NCBI RefSeq assembly: GCF_958298935.1
Contig: NC_084922.1
Location: 3,288,501 to 3,352,500, forward strand
Reading direction: 5' to 3'
Length of the DNA stretch: 64,000 nucleotides
From: Phragmites australis
Taxonomy: Eukaryota; Streptophyta; Magnoliopsida; Poales; Poaceae
Positions 37,701-47,054 of this stretch are shown here, piece by piece. The notes beneath the pieces were generated by a model. That model worked only from the letters and a program-made list of their open reading frames with translations, searched no databases and had not been told where the DNA came from. The position numbers were made by a program, and so were the translations under genes. Each line of letters opens with the position of its first letter. The first letter of the stretch is position 1.

Positions 37701-40700
37701 CGTTCGCATAATTCCGGTGGTCTCTTCTGATTGTATTCCAGATACCAATACTTTAAAAAAAAACACTTGATGCAGTGGTTGATGTGGTGAGAACAGATAG
37801 TCACCTTGATTTCTATGGAGAATCAAAGAATATGGCCAGAATGTCGGATATACTTGCAGTTTATGCATGGGTTGATCCCTCCACTGGATACTGTCAAGGT
37901 TTGCATATTTTGATGAAGCTTTATTTGCTAGAATTATTTACTTGATGTATCTAAAATTCTAAATTGGATAAGTTGACTATAGGTATGAGTGATCTGCTGT
38001 CACCTTTTGTTGTTATATATGAGGAGGATGCGGATGCCTTTTGGTGCTTTGAGATGCTACTGAGAAGGATGGTAATTTGCATCTATCATAAATTTTAGCG
38101 GTGCCCTTTAGTTTGGTCTTTTACGTTACTTGATGGTTAATGTACATTGTGCTGCACCTCAGCGTGAAAATTTCCAGATGGAGGGACCAACAGGAGTTAT
38201 GAAGCAGTTGCAAGCATTGTGGAAGATCATGGAATTGACAGATGTAGAATTGTTTGAACATTTATCGGCAATTGGTGCTGAAAGCCTTCATTTTGCTTTT
38301 CGGATGCTGCTAGTGCTTTTTCGTCGAGAGCTATCCTTTGAGGAATCGTTGATCATGTGGGAGGTCTGACGCTCCAGCATACCTGTCTTATTTTGGACCA
38401 TTCGTAGTTGACTAGTTCTTGCATGAAATTAATATGATAATTCTTTGAAACAGGGATATAGGTAAAATATAGTGAATCTTTAATTTGGATATGAAATCAG
38501 GCCAAAATAGTTCATAATAAAGATAGTTAATCTTTGTGACAGCATGGTTAAAATAAATTACTTTGTCATGGTCGGGCGTCAGTATTCTAGGCGCCGCAGG
38601 GCCAGAGACGTCCGCCGCGACGCGCAACGCACGGAGTCTGCTCTGGGCGTGCATGCGACCGACCAGGACTCTGCCACCGTATGTGGCTAGGAAGGAAATT
38701 AGAAGTAGCCTTCTATTATTAGCTTTCTATTTAAGTCCCTTAATCCTAGGAGTCTTAGAGTTCGGATGGTTCAGGCCTTTGGCCTCATATATATTGTAAC
38801 CGCACGTTGGTTTTGGAAGATTAAGCAAATACAATATCAATCTAGTCTCTCTCTCTCTCTCTTCTTCAACTAAGCCTGCGGTTTGGGTTAACCTTGCCGG
38901 AGAAGACGACGGACCGAGACTACGAGTTACGTAGTCGAGGGCCAGCTACCCGAGGGTTTGACGCCCTTGACAACTTGGTATCAGCTTCCAGACGATCCTC
39001 GTCGCACCGCTCTGTCTTGCCACCACCGCGCGCTGCTGCATCGCCACCACACGTTGCTGCGTCGCCCAGTTCCGCGTTGTCGTCCGTAGCATCTTGTCCA
39101 GCCGACATGGGTGACAACGGCGATCTCAAGGCCTCCGTCGAAGCCCTCACCAACGCCATGAAGACGATGCAAGCTTCGATCGATGCCAACGCCAAAGTCA
39201 TCGCCGCGCTCACCGCCAACAAATCGTCCTCTTCGGCCTCCGCGCCCGGCACGGGTGAACATCACAATGACCGGCCGCCCAAGTTTCAGAAGCTGGATTT
39301 TCCTCGGTATGATGGCAAGAGTGATCCCCTCATATTCATCAATCGCTGTGAATCCTATTTCCACCAGCAGCGAATCTTGGAGGAAGAGAAGGTCTGGATG
39401 GCCTCATATAATTTGGAGGATGGAGCGCAGTTGTGGTACATGCAGGTTCAAACGGATGAAGGTACTCCGTCCTGGCGCCGCTTCACCGAGCTGCTCAATC
39501 TGCGCTATGGCCCTCCTCTACGTGCGGCTCCCCTTTTCGAGCTTGCTGATTGCCGCCGCACGGGGACTGTCACGGAGTACGCGGACCGCTTCCAGGCACT
39601 TCTTCCCCGAGCAGGATCCCTGGACGATCGCCAGCGCGTGCAGCTGTTCACGGGGGGGCTCCTTCCGCCGCTCAGCCTTCAAGTGCAGGTCCTCAACCCG
39701 CAAACTCTGGGGGCGGCTATAAGTCTGGCCCGCCAGCTGGAGCTCCAGGAGCCATACACGCAGCCTGCATCGGTGCCGGCCAAGACCGCAACTCGTGGTC
39801 TCCTACCGGCCCCGCCACCGCGTCTGGCCCTTCCGGCTCCGCCGCTGGCTAACCCCGACAAGGCAGTTGTGGTGGCGGACGGTCGGCTGCAGGTGAAACG
39901 CCTGTCCGTGCAAGAGCAGGAGGAACGCCGACGGCTGGGGCTCTGTTTCAACTGCAATGAAAAGTACACCAGGGGTCACAACCGGTTCTGTAAACGAATT
40001 TTCTTCGTCAACGGCTTCGACATGGCCTCCTCTGCGGATGCCGAGGCTGAAGACGCCCCGGACACCGAGGCTCCGGTATTCTCTCTGCACGCAGTGGCTG
40101 GGGTTCCCGTCGGCACCACCATCCAGCTCCGCGTGCTCTTGGCGGCCGCGTCCTTCGTCGCGCTCATCGACACGGGTTCCACTCATAGCTTCATCGGGGA
40201 GGCTGCTGCGAGGCGTACTGGGCTGCCGATTGAGCCGCGCCCCAGGCTCACAGCGACAGTCGCCAATGGCGAGCGTGTCGCCTGTCCCGGTGTGATTCGA
40301 CGCGCTCCACTTTTCCTCGATGGCATGGAGTCCTGCGTCGACCTCTTCGTGATGCCACTTGCAGGCTACAAGGTCGTCCTTGGCACCAACTGGATGGCGA
40401 CTTTAGGTCCGATCGTCTGGGACCTGGCGGCCGGGACGATGGCGTTCCAAAGGGAGGGGCGCTCCATCTGCTGGCATGGCGTTCCTCCCCCGACCGGGCC
40501 GCACCTCCATGCCACCTCGACCGACGCCTCCCTCTTGGACGGGCTCCTGGCTTCCTTCGCCGACGTCTTCGCTGAGCCCCAAGGCCTGCCGCCGGCGCGT
40601 TCTCGAGACCACCACATCGTCCTCAAGCCCGATGCGGCCCCAGTGGCGGTGCGACCATATAGGTACCCGGCGGCCCACAAGGACGAGTTGGAGCGGCAGT

Positions 40701-43700
40701 GTGCCGCTATGATCGCGCAAGGGATTGTACGTCGCAGCGACTCGGCGTTCTCGTCCCCCGTCCTCCTCGTCAAGAAACAGGACGGGTCATGGAGGTTCTG
40801 TGTCGACTACAGGGCGCTGAATGCACTCACGGTGAAGGATGCTTTTCCCATTCCGGTCGTCGACGAGTTGCTGGATGAACTCCATGGCGCAAAATTTTTC
40901 TCCAAGCTGGACCTGCGATCTGGATATCATCAGGTGCGCATGAGGCCGGAAGATGTTCACAAAACGGCGTTCCGCACACACGACGGCCTCTACGAGTTTT
41001 TGGTTATGCCATTTGGGCTCTGCAACGCTCCGGCGACGTTCCAGGCGCTCATGAACGATGTACTCCGTCCTTTTCTTCGTCGCTTTGTACTCGTTTTCTT
41101 TGACGACATACTGCTCTACAGCGAGTCCTGGGCGGATCACCTTCGTCACCTGCGTGTCGTCCTCAGCGAGCTGCGCCGCCACACCCTATTCGTCAAGCGC
41201 TCCAAGTGCGCGTTCGGCGTCACGACGGTCTCCTACCTCGGCCACATCATCTCAGAGGCTGGCGTAGCCATGGATCCGGCCAAGGTGCAGGCCATCCATG
41301 ACTGGCCGGTGCCTCGTTCGGCACGAGCGGTGCGTGGCTTCCTCGGGTTGGCCGGCTACTACCGCAAGTTCGTCCATAACTACGGTTCGGTGGCAGCACC
41401 GCTAACTGCCCTTCTCAAGAAGGATGGTTTCTCTTGGGGAGCTGTGGCGACAGCAGCTTTCGACGCACTCAAGACGGCGGTCACCTCGGCGCCCATATTG
41501 GCCATGCCGGATTTCACAAAGACCTTCGTTGTGGAGTGTGATGCATCGTCCCACGGCTTTGGGGCGGTTCTCATTCAGGAGGGGCACCCGATAGCGTTCT
41601 TCAGCAGGCCCATTGCCCCCCGCCATCGCGCCCTGGCTGCATATGAAAGAGAACTCATTGGCTTGGTGCACGCAGTCCGCCATTGGAGGCCCTATTTGTG
41701 GGGTCGGCGGTTCATCGTCAAGACGGACCACTATAGCTTGAAGTATCTACTCGACCAGCGTTTGGCTACCATCCCACAACATCATTGGGTGGGCAAGTTG
41801 CTGGGCTTCGATTTCGCCGTGGAATACAAGCCAGGCGCGACGAATGCTGTGGCCGATGCGTTGTCCAGAAGGGACACAGAGGAGGGGGCGCTCCTGGCCC
41901 TGTCTGCGCCACGTTTCGACTTCATTGATCGACTTCGGCAAGATCAACTCTCTGACCCAGCCATGGTGGCCCTCCGTGATGACATCAGTAAGGGCGAACG
42001 CAGGGACCCCTGGTCGGTGGTCGATGGCCTCATTCAGTTTGGCGGCCGTCTCTACGTTCCCGCGGCTTCTCCTTTGATCCAGGAGCTCATGGCGGCAATT
42101 CATGAGGAGGGCCACGAAGGGGTCCAACGCACGCTGCATCGGCTGCGGCGCGACTTTCATTTTCCCAACATGAAGAAACTTGTGCAGGACTTCGTTCGGG
42201 CGTGCGTCATTTGCCAGCGGTACAAGTCGGAGCATCTCCATCCGGCTGGCCTTCTGCTTTCCCTCCCAGTGCCGCAAGGGGTTTGGACTGATATCGCTCT
42301 AGACTTCGTCGAGGCCCTGCCCAAGGTTCGGGGAAAGTCGGTGATTCTCACAGTGGTGGACAGGTTCAGCAAGTACGCGCACTTCATTCCTCTGGCGCAT
42401 CCGTACTCCGCCGAATCCGTCGCCCAGGCATTCTTCTCCGAGGTTGTACGGCTGCACGGTGTGCCTCAGTCCATGGTCTCGGATCGGGACCCTGTCTTCA
42501 CGTCGACCTTCTGGAGGGAGTTGATGCGCCTCATGGGCACCAAGCTCCACATGTCTTCGGCTTTCCACCCACAGTCGGACGGTCAATCGGAGGCGGCTAA
42601 TCGCGTCATCATCATGTACTTGAGGTGCATAACGGGCGATAGACCGCGACAGTGGCTCCGCTGGCTACCCTGGGCCGAGTTCATCTTCAACACGGCCTAT
42701 CAGACTTCGCTGCGGGACACGCCGTTCCGCATAGTGTATGGCCGGGATCCACCATCCATCAGGTCCTATGAGGACGGCGAGACAAGGGTGGCCGCGGTCG
42801 CTAAAAGCATGGAGGAACGCGAGGAATTTCTTGCTGATGTCCGCCACCGGCTTGAACAAGCACAGGCTACGCAGAAGCTCCACTATGATAAGGTGCATCG
42901 TCTCGTCGCATACAGTGTGGGCGATTGGGCACTTCTGCGGCTTCGCCAACGTGCAGCTTCGTCACTACCACAGGCTGTCTCCGGCAAGCTCAAGCCACGT
43001 TTCTTCGGGCCGTACCGCGTCACCGAGCTCATCAACGACGTTGCTGTCCGTCTCGCCTTACCGCCTCGCGCCCGCATCCACGATGTATTCCATGTGAGTC
43101 AGTTGAAGAAGTTCCAAGGGCCAACGCCGGACGCTCCACCGCCACTGCCGGTTCTCCAGCATGGCGCCATTGCCCCCGTGCCTGAGCGCGCTGTGCGTTT
43201 ACGACTGGCGAGAGGAGTCCAGCAGGTCCTGATTCAGTGGCAGGGTGAGTCTGCAGCGTCGGCTACGTGGGAAGACGTCGAGCCATTTCGTGCCAAATAC
43301 CCAGAGTTTCAGCTCGAGGACGAGCTGCTTCTCGACGGGGGGAGAGATGTCATGGTCGGGCGTCAGTATTCTAGGCGCCGCAGGGCCAGAGACGTCCGCC
43401 GCGACGCGCAACGCACGGAGTCTGCTCTGGGCGTGCATGCGACCGACCAGGACTCTGCCACCGTATGTGGCTAGGAAGGAAATTAGAAGTAGCCTTCTAT
43501 TATTAGCTTTCTATTTAAGTCCCTTAATCCTAGGAGTCTTAGAGTTCGGATGGTTCAGGCCTTTGGCCTCATATATATTGTAACCGCACGTTGGTTTTGG
43601 AAGATTAAGCAAATACAATATCAATCTAGTCTCTCTCTCTCTCTTCTTCAACTAAGCCTGCGGTTTGGGTTAACCTTGCCGGAGAAGACGACGGACCGAG

Positions 43701-44677
43701 ACTACGAGTTACGTAGTCGAGGGCCAGCTACCCGAGGGTTTGACGCCCTTGACATACTTGCACTGCGTAATGCTAAGAGCTTAAACATGGTATTAGTTAA
43801 TGCACATAACTACACTGAAGTGCCCTTTACATCAGTTCAGGACGGCAAGCGATTATTTTATTTTACGTGCTCTTTACACTATAATCTTGTTCTGTTGATT
43901 CAGTGTTTTTCTTGCCTTCAGATGATGTGGGCTGCTGATTTTGATGAAGATGCAATCAGGCATTTAGAAGCAAACTGTCTAGAACCGTTGCTAGTACATC
44001 TGAGGAATGATTTATCATGTGAGGTTAAAGAAGTGCATCAGGTGAACAGTTGCACAAGAAGAAAATCTGAAATCAGGAAGTTCCATCGTAGAAATGGTGA
44101 AATCTGTGGAGGTTGCCACCCTGGAGCGAAATCCAGTGCAAGAAATCATCTCTGTGGTTTGTCAGGTGCTACTATATGGGCAAGGCATCAGCAGATGCGG
44201 CATCTGAGTGCCAATGTGTTAGCAAGGAGTGGAGATGACGAACTACATATATTCTGTGTAGCAGCAATCTTGATTATCAATCGCCACAAGATAATTCGAG
44301 GGACTCGCTCAATAGATGACGCGATCAAGGCAAGTTCAGTAACTACTTTCTTTCATGTCGTTTAAACCCTTGTGTCTACGGAATGGTTAGTTATAGTTAT
44401 TTTCTTCGCAATGGATTTTTTTAGATGTTCAATGATAATATGCTGAAAATCAATGTAAAACGATGCGTACGCTTGGCTATCAAGCTGAGGAGGAAGTACT
44501 TGTACAAGGTAAATTCTTATACAATCTTATTGAACACATACATCAAGTGGTTTTCTTTCTTTCGCTTATTTCTTTTAGCTCGACATCAACACCATCCTTT
44601 CTATGGTTGTTTTTTAGTGTTCTACTTATATCTTGCAGTCATTGAAAGGGGGCTTGAGTGATGAAAAGGGAAGTTGA
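34772..44677 (+). CDS. TBC-domain Rab GTPase-activating protein (Gyp1/GYP7-like)
   Basis: Ten exons were read: 34772-34924, 35734-35832, 36037-36140, 36871-37682, 37776-37898, 37983-38071, 38163-38363, 43922-44329, 44425-44508 and 44639-44677. The phases agree throughout and give 703 residues. The TBC domain begins at GVDPSIRAELWEFLLGCY (about 84-101), is split by a Ser/Asp-rich insert of some 260 residues (about 122-385, exon 4), and resumes with the arginine-finger motif IVVDVVRTD (R395) and the glutamine-finger motif YCQGM (Q430). Both catalytic residues are present, so it should accelerate GTP hydrolysis on a Rab at a membrane-traffic step; the Rab partner is unknown. Intron 7 contains a complete retrotransposon inside the catalytic domain. 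Intron 8 uses a GC donor (AAG then GCAAGT at 44330). A 5' UTR intron at about 34505-34697 is possible. Confidence 0.92.
38564..38972 (+). repeat. 5' LTR of the young gypsy element
   Basis: 409 bp with TGTCATGG and CCTTGACA ends. It carries ATATATATTGTAAC near 38789 as a possible TATA region and a (CT)n run near 38845 that is one CT unit longer than in the 3' copy. Confidence 0.95.
39107..43474 (+). CDS. Gypsy Gag-Pol polyprotein with chromodomain-like end
   Basis: From the first ATG after the priming site the ORF encodes 1455 residues without a stop or frameshift. Domains in order: a gag capsid-like region (about 60-220); a nucleocapsid zinc knuckle with irregular spacing (CFNCNEKYTRGHNRFC, from residue 280); an aspartic protease (DTGS, D355); reverse transcriptase (FFDDILLYS, D666 and D667); RNase H (ECDASSHGFGAVL, D812); an integrase zinc domain (from H999, ending CVICQRYK); and an integrase core with D1066, D1126 and E1162 in D,D(35)E spacing. 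A chromodomain-like segment (VLIQWQGES then ATWEDVEPF, about 1365-1410) follows. The last 42 residues are encoded by the 3' LTR. The open frame extends upstream of this ATG to 38894, but with no ATG. All catalytic residues I can check are present, so the element may be competent. Confidence 0.95.
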   Translation: MGDNGDLKASVEALTNAMKTMQASIDANAKVIAALTANKSSSSASAPGTGEHHNDRPPKFQKLDFPRYDGKSDPLIFINRCESYFHQQRILEEEKVWMASYNLEDGAQLWYMQVQTDEGTPSWRRFTELLNLRYGPPLRAAPLFELADCRRTGTVTEYADRFQALLPRAGSLDDRQRVQLFTGGLLPPLSLQVQVLNPQTLGAAISLARQLELQEPYTQPASVPAKTATRGLLPAPPPRLALPAPPLANPDKAVVVADGRLQVKRLSVQEQEERRRLGLCFNCNEKYTRGHNRFCKRIFFVNGFDMASSADAEAEDAPDTEAPVFSLHAVAGVPVGTTIQLRVLLAAASFVALIDTGSTHSFIGEAAARRTGLPIEPRPRLTATVANGERVACPGVIRRAPLFLDGMESCVDLFVMPLAGYKVVLGTNWMATLGPIVWDLAAGTMAFQREGRSICWHGVPPPTGPHLHATSTDASLLDGLLASFADVFAEPQGLPPARSRDHHIVLKPDAAPVAVRPYRYPAAHKDELERQCAAMIAQGIVRRSDSAFSSPVLLVKKQDGSWRFCVDYRALNALTVKDAFPIPVVDELLDELHGAKFFSKLDLRSGYHQVRMRPEDVHKTAFRTHDGLYEFLVMPFGLCNAPATFQALMNDVLRPFLRRFVLVFFDDILLYSESWADHLRHLRVVLSELRRHTLFVKRSKCAFGVTTVSYLGHIISEAGVAMDPAKVQAIHDWPVPRSARAVRGFLGLAGYYRKFVHNYGSVAAPLTALLKKDGFSWGAVATAAFDALKTAVTSAPILAMPDFTKTFVVECDASSHGFGAVLIQEGHPIAFFSRPIAPRHRALAAYERELIGLVHAVRHWRPYLWGRRFIVKTDHYSLKYLLDQRLATIPQHHWVGKLLGFDFAVEYKPGATNAVADALSRRDTEEGALLALSAPRFDFIDRLRQDQLSDPAMVALRDDISKGERRDPWSVVDGLIQFGGRLYVPAASPLIQELMAAIHEEGHEGVQRTLHRLRRDFHFPNMKKLVQDFVRACVICQRYKSEHLHPAGLLLSLPVPQGVWTDIALDFVEALPKVRGKSVILTVVDRFSKYAHFIPLAHPYSAESVAQAFFSEVVRLHGVPQSMVSDRDPVFTSTFWRELMRLMGTKLHMSSAFHPQSDGQSEAANRVIIMYLRCITGDRPRQWLRWLPWAEFIFNTAYQTSLRDTPFRIVYGRDPPSIRSYEDGETRVAAVAKSMEEREEFLADVRHRLEQAQATQKLHYDKVHRLVAYSVGDWALLRLRQRAASSLPQAVSGKLKPRFFGPYRVTELINDVAVRLALPPRARIHDVFHVSQLKKFQGPTPDAPPPLPVLQHGAIAPVPERAVRLRLARGVQQVLIQWQGESAASATWEDVEPFRAKYPEFQLEDELLLDGGRDVMVGRQYSRRRRARDVRRDAQRTESALGVHATDQDSATVCG
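43348..43754 (+). repeat. 3' LTR of the young gypsy element
   Basis: 407 bp, matching 38564-38972 throughout except for a 2-bp shorter (CT)n run. The polyprotein stop codon (43472-43474) lies inside it. Confidence 0.95.
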
Positions 44678-45784
44678 AGAGCTTCCATTTCACTTGGACA
44701 AAAAGATTAGCTATTTCCCAATTATACATTGATGTGTAGGGGTGATGGGGCGGTATTTACCAGGAGTCTGGTGCATCTCCGAGTTCTTCTGCTGTCACCC
44801 AGCATTGCAAGGTATGTATGTGGCGGGTGGGCAGGTGGCCCCCCCAGGTAGTGGCAGATGGCAGATGATTCATGATTGACATATTTTTGCTTTGTTTCAG
44901 GAAATCTGTACATACTATTATACTTGAACACAAAAGATGGAGCTGCGGACTTGAATAGAAAAGAATCCCGCCGTGTTGCTGTATTGCCGGTGCTGTCATT
45001 GTTTTTGCTGTGCCCATTCGGCAGGGGCCATGCCCATGGCGATTAATTGCGATTAATTGATTGTATTTATCAATCTTGAGGTATTAATTGATTGTTGTGT
45101 CCTGTGCTTGGCTGGCAAACCTCACCACACGGAAGGGCAGAAAGAAATATTGACGTGTACAAAGTCTGATCTGAGCAATCAGTTCTTTGAAGCAGTAGTT
45201 AGTTCAATTGTTGTACCGTTGTTACGGATGGAGAATTCATATTACCCAGCACGGATGTGTACACTGTACCCCCAGCTCCCTTCCTAGCAAGTTTTCACCG
45301 AAATGTACAAAATACCGTACCCAGACTGGTTACCGGAGGAATACTGGCCAAACTTTCCGGAGTTTTGGTTGAGATAAGGTGTGGCCGTGAGAGCAGATAT
45401 GGCTTCTCGAGAACTTAATGGAGAACAACTTTCTTTGGTCTTTTCGGTGGTGTAGCTCATGTTACGTTGTCACGTAATCTTTTTTCACCTTGAGCACCAC
45501 ATGCAATGTCGACACTCGCGTTGCAATGATGCTGTATGTTTGTCTAAATAAAAATGAGACGTTTCCATTATACATGTTTTTTAGGCAATCAGAGGGGGCG
45601 GGGTTAGTTTCGCCACCTGATTTTACTTCGATAAAACACTCGTGACACCGAGTTTTACAAGCACGCCACAACATGGTCGTGCCACTTCGTCGTAAGTTGA
45701 CGATCGGATCGCTTGGCAAAGCGATGAGCCCAAATGGCTAGGCCATGAGCTATCTCAAAGAGAATAGAGCGTGGGTTTTCACCG
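44678..45784. other. Intergenic, 3' flank of the TBC gene
   Basis: Contains the 3' UTR of the TBC gene and AT-rich sequence. No further coding region was recognised. Confidence 0.4.
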
Positions 45785-46070
45785 ATTGTTTTAGTCTGTT
45801 TCTGTCAGAAACTTAGAAGCTAAAAGTCTAAATAAACGGATTTGCTGAAAAGTAGTTTTTGAAGAAGCTAGAAGTTTGTTTCTGAGGAAATAAACTAGAA
45901 GTTAGGAAGCTAGTTGAGAGTAGCTTTTTTGAGAAGTAATGCGCTGAGAAGTCAGAAAATTATTGTAAAATCTAATAGTCAAATTCTAAAAATAACTTTT
46001 CAGAAAAGATAAAAATATAGCTTTTCAAAAAAATCAGAAGTAAAAGTCTAAACAAACAGACCTACTCTAC
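45785..46070. mobile_element. Candidate MITE with imperfect inverted ends
   Basis: The left side, AGTCTGTTTCTGTCAG followed by AGCTAAAAGTCTAAATAAAC, resembles the reverse complement of the right side, GGTCTGTTTGTTTAGACTTT. The interior is rich in AGAAGCTAGAAG- and TTTTCAGAAAAG-type phrases found in grass MITEs. I see no clear target duplication. Confidence 0.4.
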
Positions 46071-46074
46071 TTAG

Positions 46075-46790
46075 TCCTAAATTCTCCAAAGGATAACGGG
46101 CACCACCGAGTTCCAAACCGTCGTGGCGAGGCTAGGTGGTGTTTCCATCGTCCAGATATCCGGGTCCTCCTCTGGGCAGCCTCGCCCGGACTTGCCGGCC
46201 GACCGAGCAATCGAAGAAGAGATGCGAGCGATCTTCGGCCGCCAAAGTGCAGCGTTGGCAAACATCGTTGGGGACAAGCCGTTTTCCGCCGCTGGTTGCA
46301 CCTCGTGCTGAGACGATCACTGCAGAAGAGCCAAGCAAAAAATACGAACCTTGTTGGGAGAGTCACCTGCAAAAGCTTATCTCACAAAGTAGTTAGTTCA
46401 CTAGCAGCAACTGCGGTTAATCCGGCGCGCAAGTGCAAGTTCAACTCGTTTTGGAAATTTTTCTTCACTGACAAGTTTGGTTTTGTTGTGTGTGAGAACA
46501 GAGCAGGGTAGGTTGTAGCCAAATTATCAGGAAAGAGCCAGCGACCAAGCCAAAAGGAAGTGGAGGCGCCATTTGGAACGATGACAGAAGTTAGAGAGCG
46601 ATAGGTGTCGAGATCAACATTGATGAGGCGCCAAAGGAAGGAATCAGAAGTTTCAGCATCAGCTAGGTCCTCTGCAATGTCCATCCGGAGCCAAGTTTTC
46701 CAAGACGTGCTTGCAGGTTGGTAAAGCTTATCGGTGAATTTCATCAGTAAACATCTGTATTGAGTTTCGAGGTCCTTCATGTATTGCCAA
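46075..46790 (-). pseudogene. LINE retrotransposon fragment (3' end of the RT ORF)
   Basis: Minus-strand frames show SDSFLWRLINVDL, then a GASTSFWLGRWLFPDNLA segment typical of the region after reverse transcriptase in plant LINEs, then FAWLFCSDRLSTR and a Cys/His cluster with SHLFFDC, the zinc-binding zf-RVT domain (PF13966 type). Frame changes near 46340-46300 and stops show it is dead. The 5' part of the LINE is absent, as is usual for truncated insertions. Confidence 0.75.
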
Positions 46791-47054
46791 GACCGCCTTC
46801 CTGCTTAGAGGCAAGCTTTATCCCAGGATGTAAGGCACTGGCCTCCGTTGCATCTCTCCTATCAGGTTCTACATATCATTCTCATAATAAATAGTATATT
46901 ATAAAATATACATTTATTCAGTGATAAATAGTAGAATCTCCCCTAAAAGAACACGTGCTTTCACCTTTTGATCGCATGAATAACATCTTTAGGCAGATGT
47001 AGACAGGGACGGATCTAGCAAAAAAATAAGTGGATTACTGTTGTATACCAACAG

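Larger units (their letters stand above)
38564..43754 (+). mobile_element. Complete young gypsy (chromovirus-like) LTR retrotransposon
   Basis: It has LTRs at 38564-38972 and 43348-43754 and is flanked by the exact 5-bp target duplication TACTT (38559-38563 and 43755-43759). A primer-binding site TGGTATCAG (38976-38984), matching initiator tRNA-Met, follows the 5' LTR. A polypurine tract GGGGGGAGAGA (43337-43347) abuts the 3' LTR. By eye the two LTRs are identical apart from one CT unit in a dinucleotide run. The element sits in intron 7 of the TBC gene, in the same direction as the gene, and carries one unbroken polyprotein ORF. Confidence 0.97.

Noticed and set aside
38894..39106. Upstream extension of the retrotransposon polyprotein by 71 residues
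   Set aside because: The open frame extends here but its first codon is TTG and most of the extension lies in the 5' LTR and priming site. The first ATG after the priming site is at 39107.
46980..47050. Left end of another hAT-like element (CAGGGACGGATCTAG)
   Set aside because: The phrase resembles a transposon end, but no matching right end or target duplication was found.
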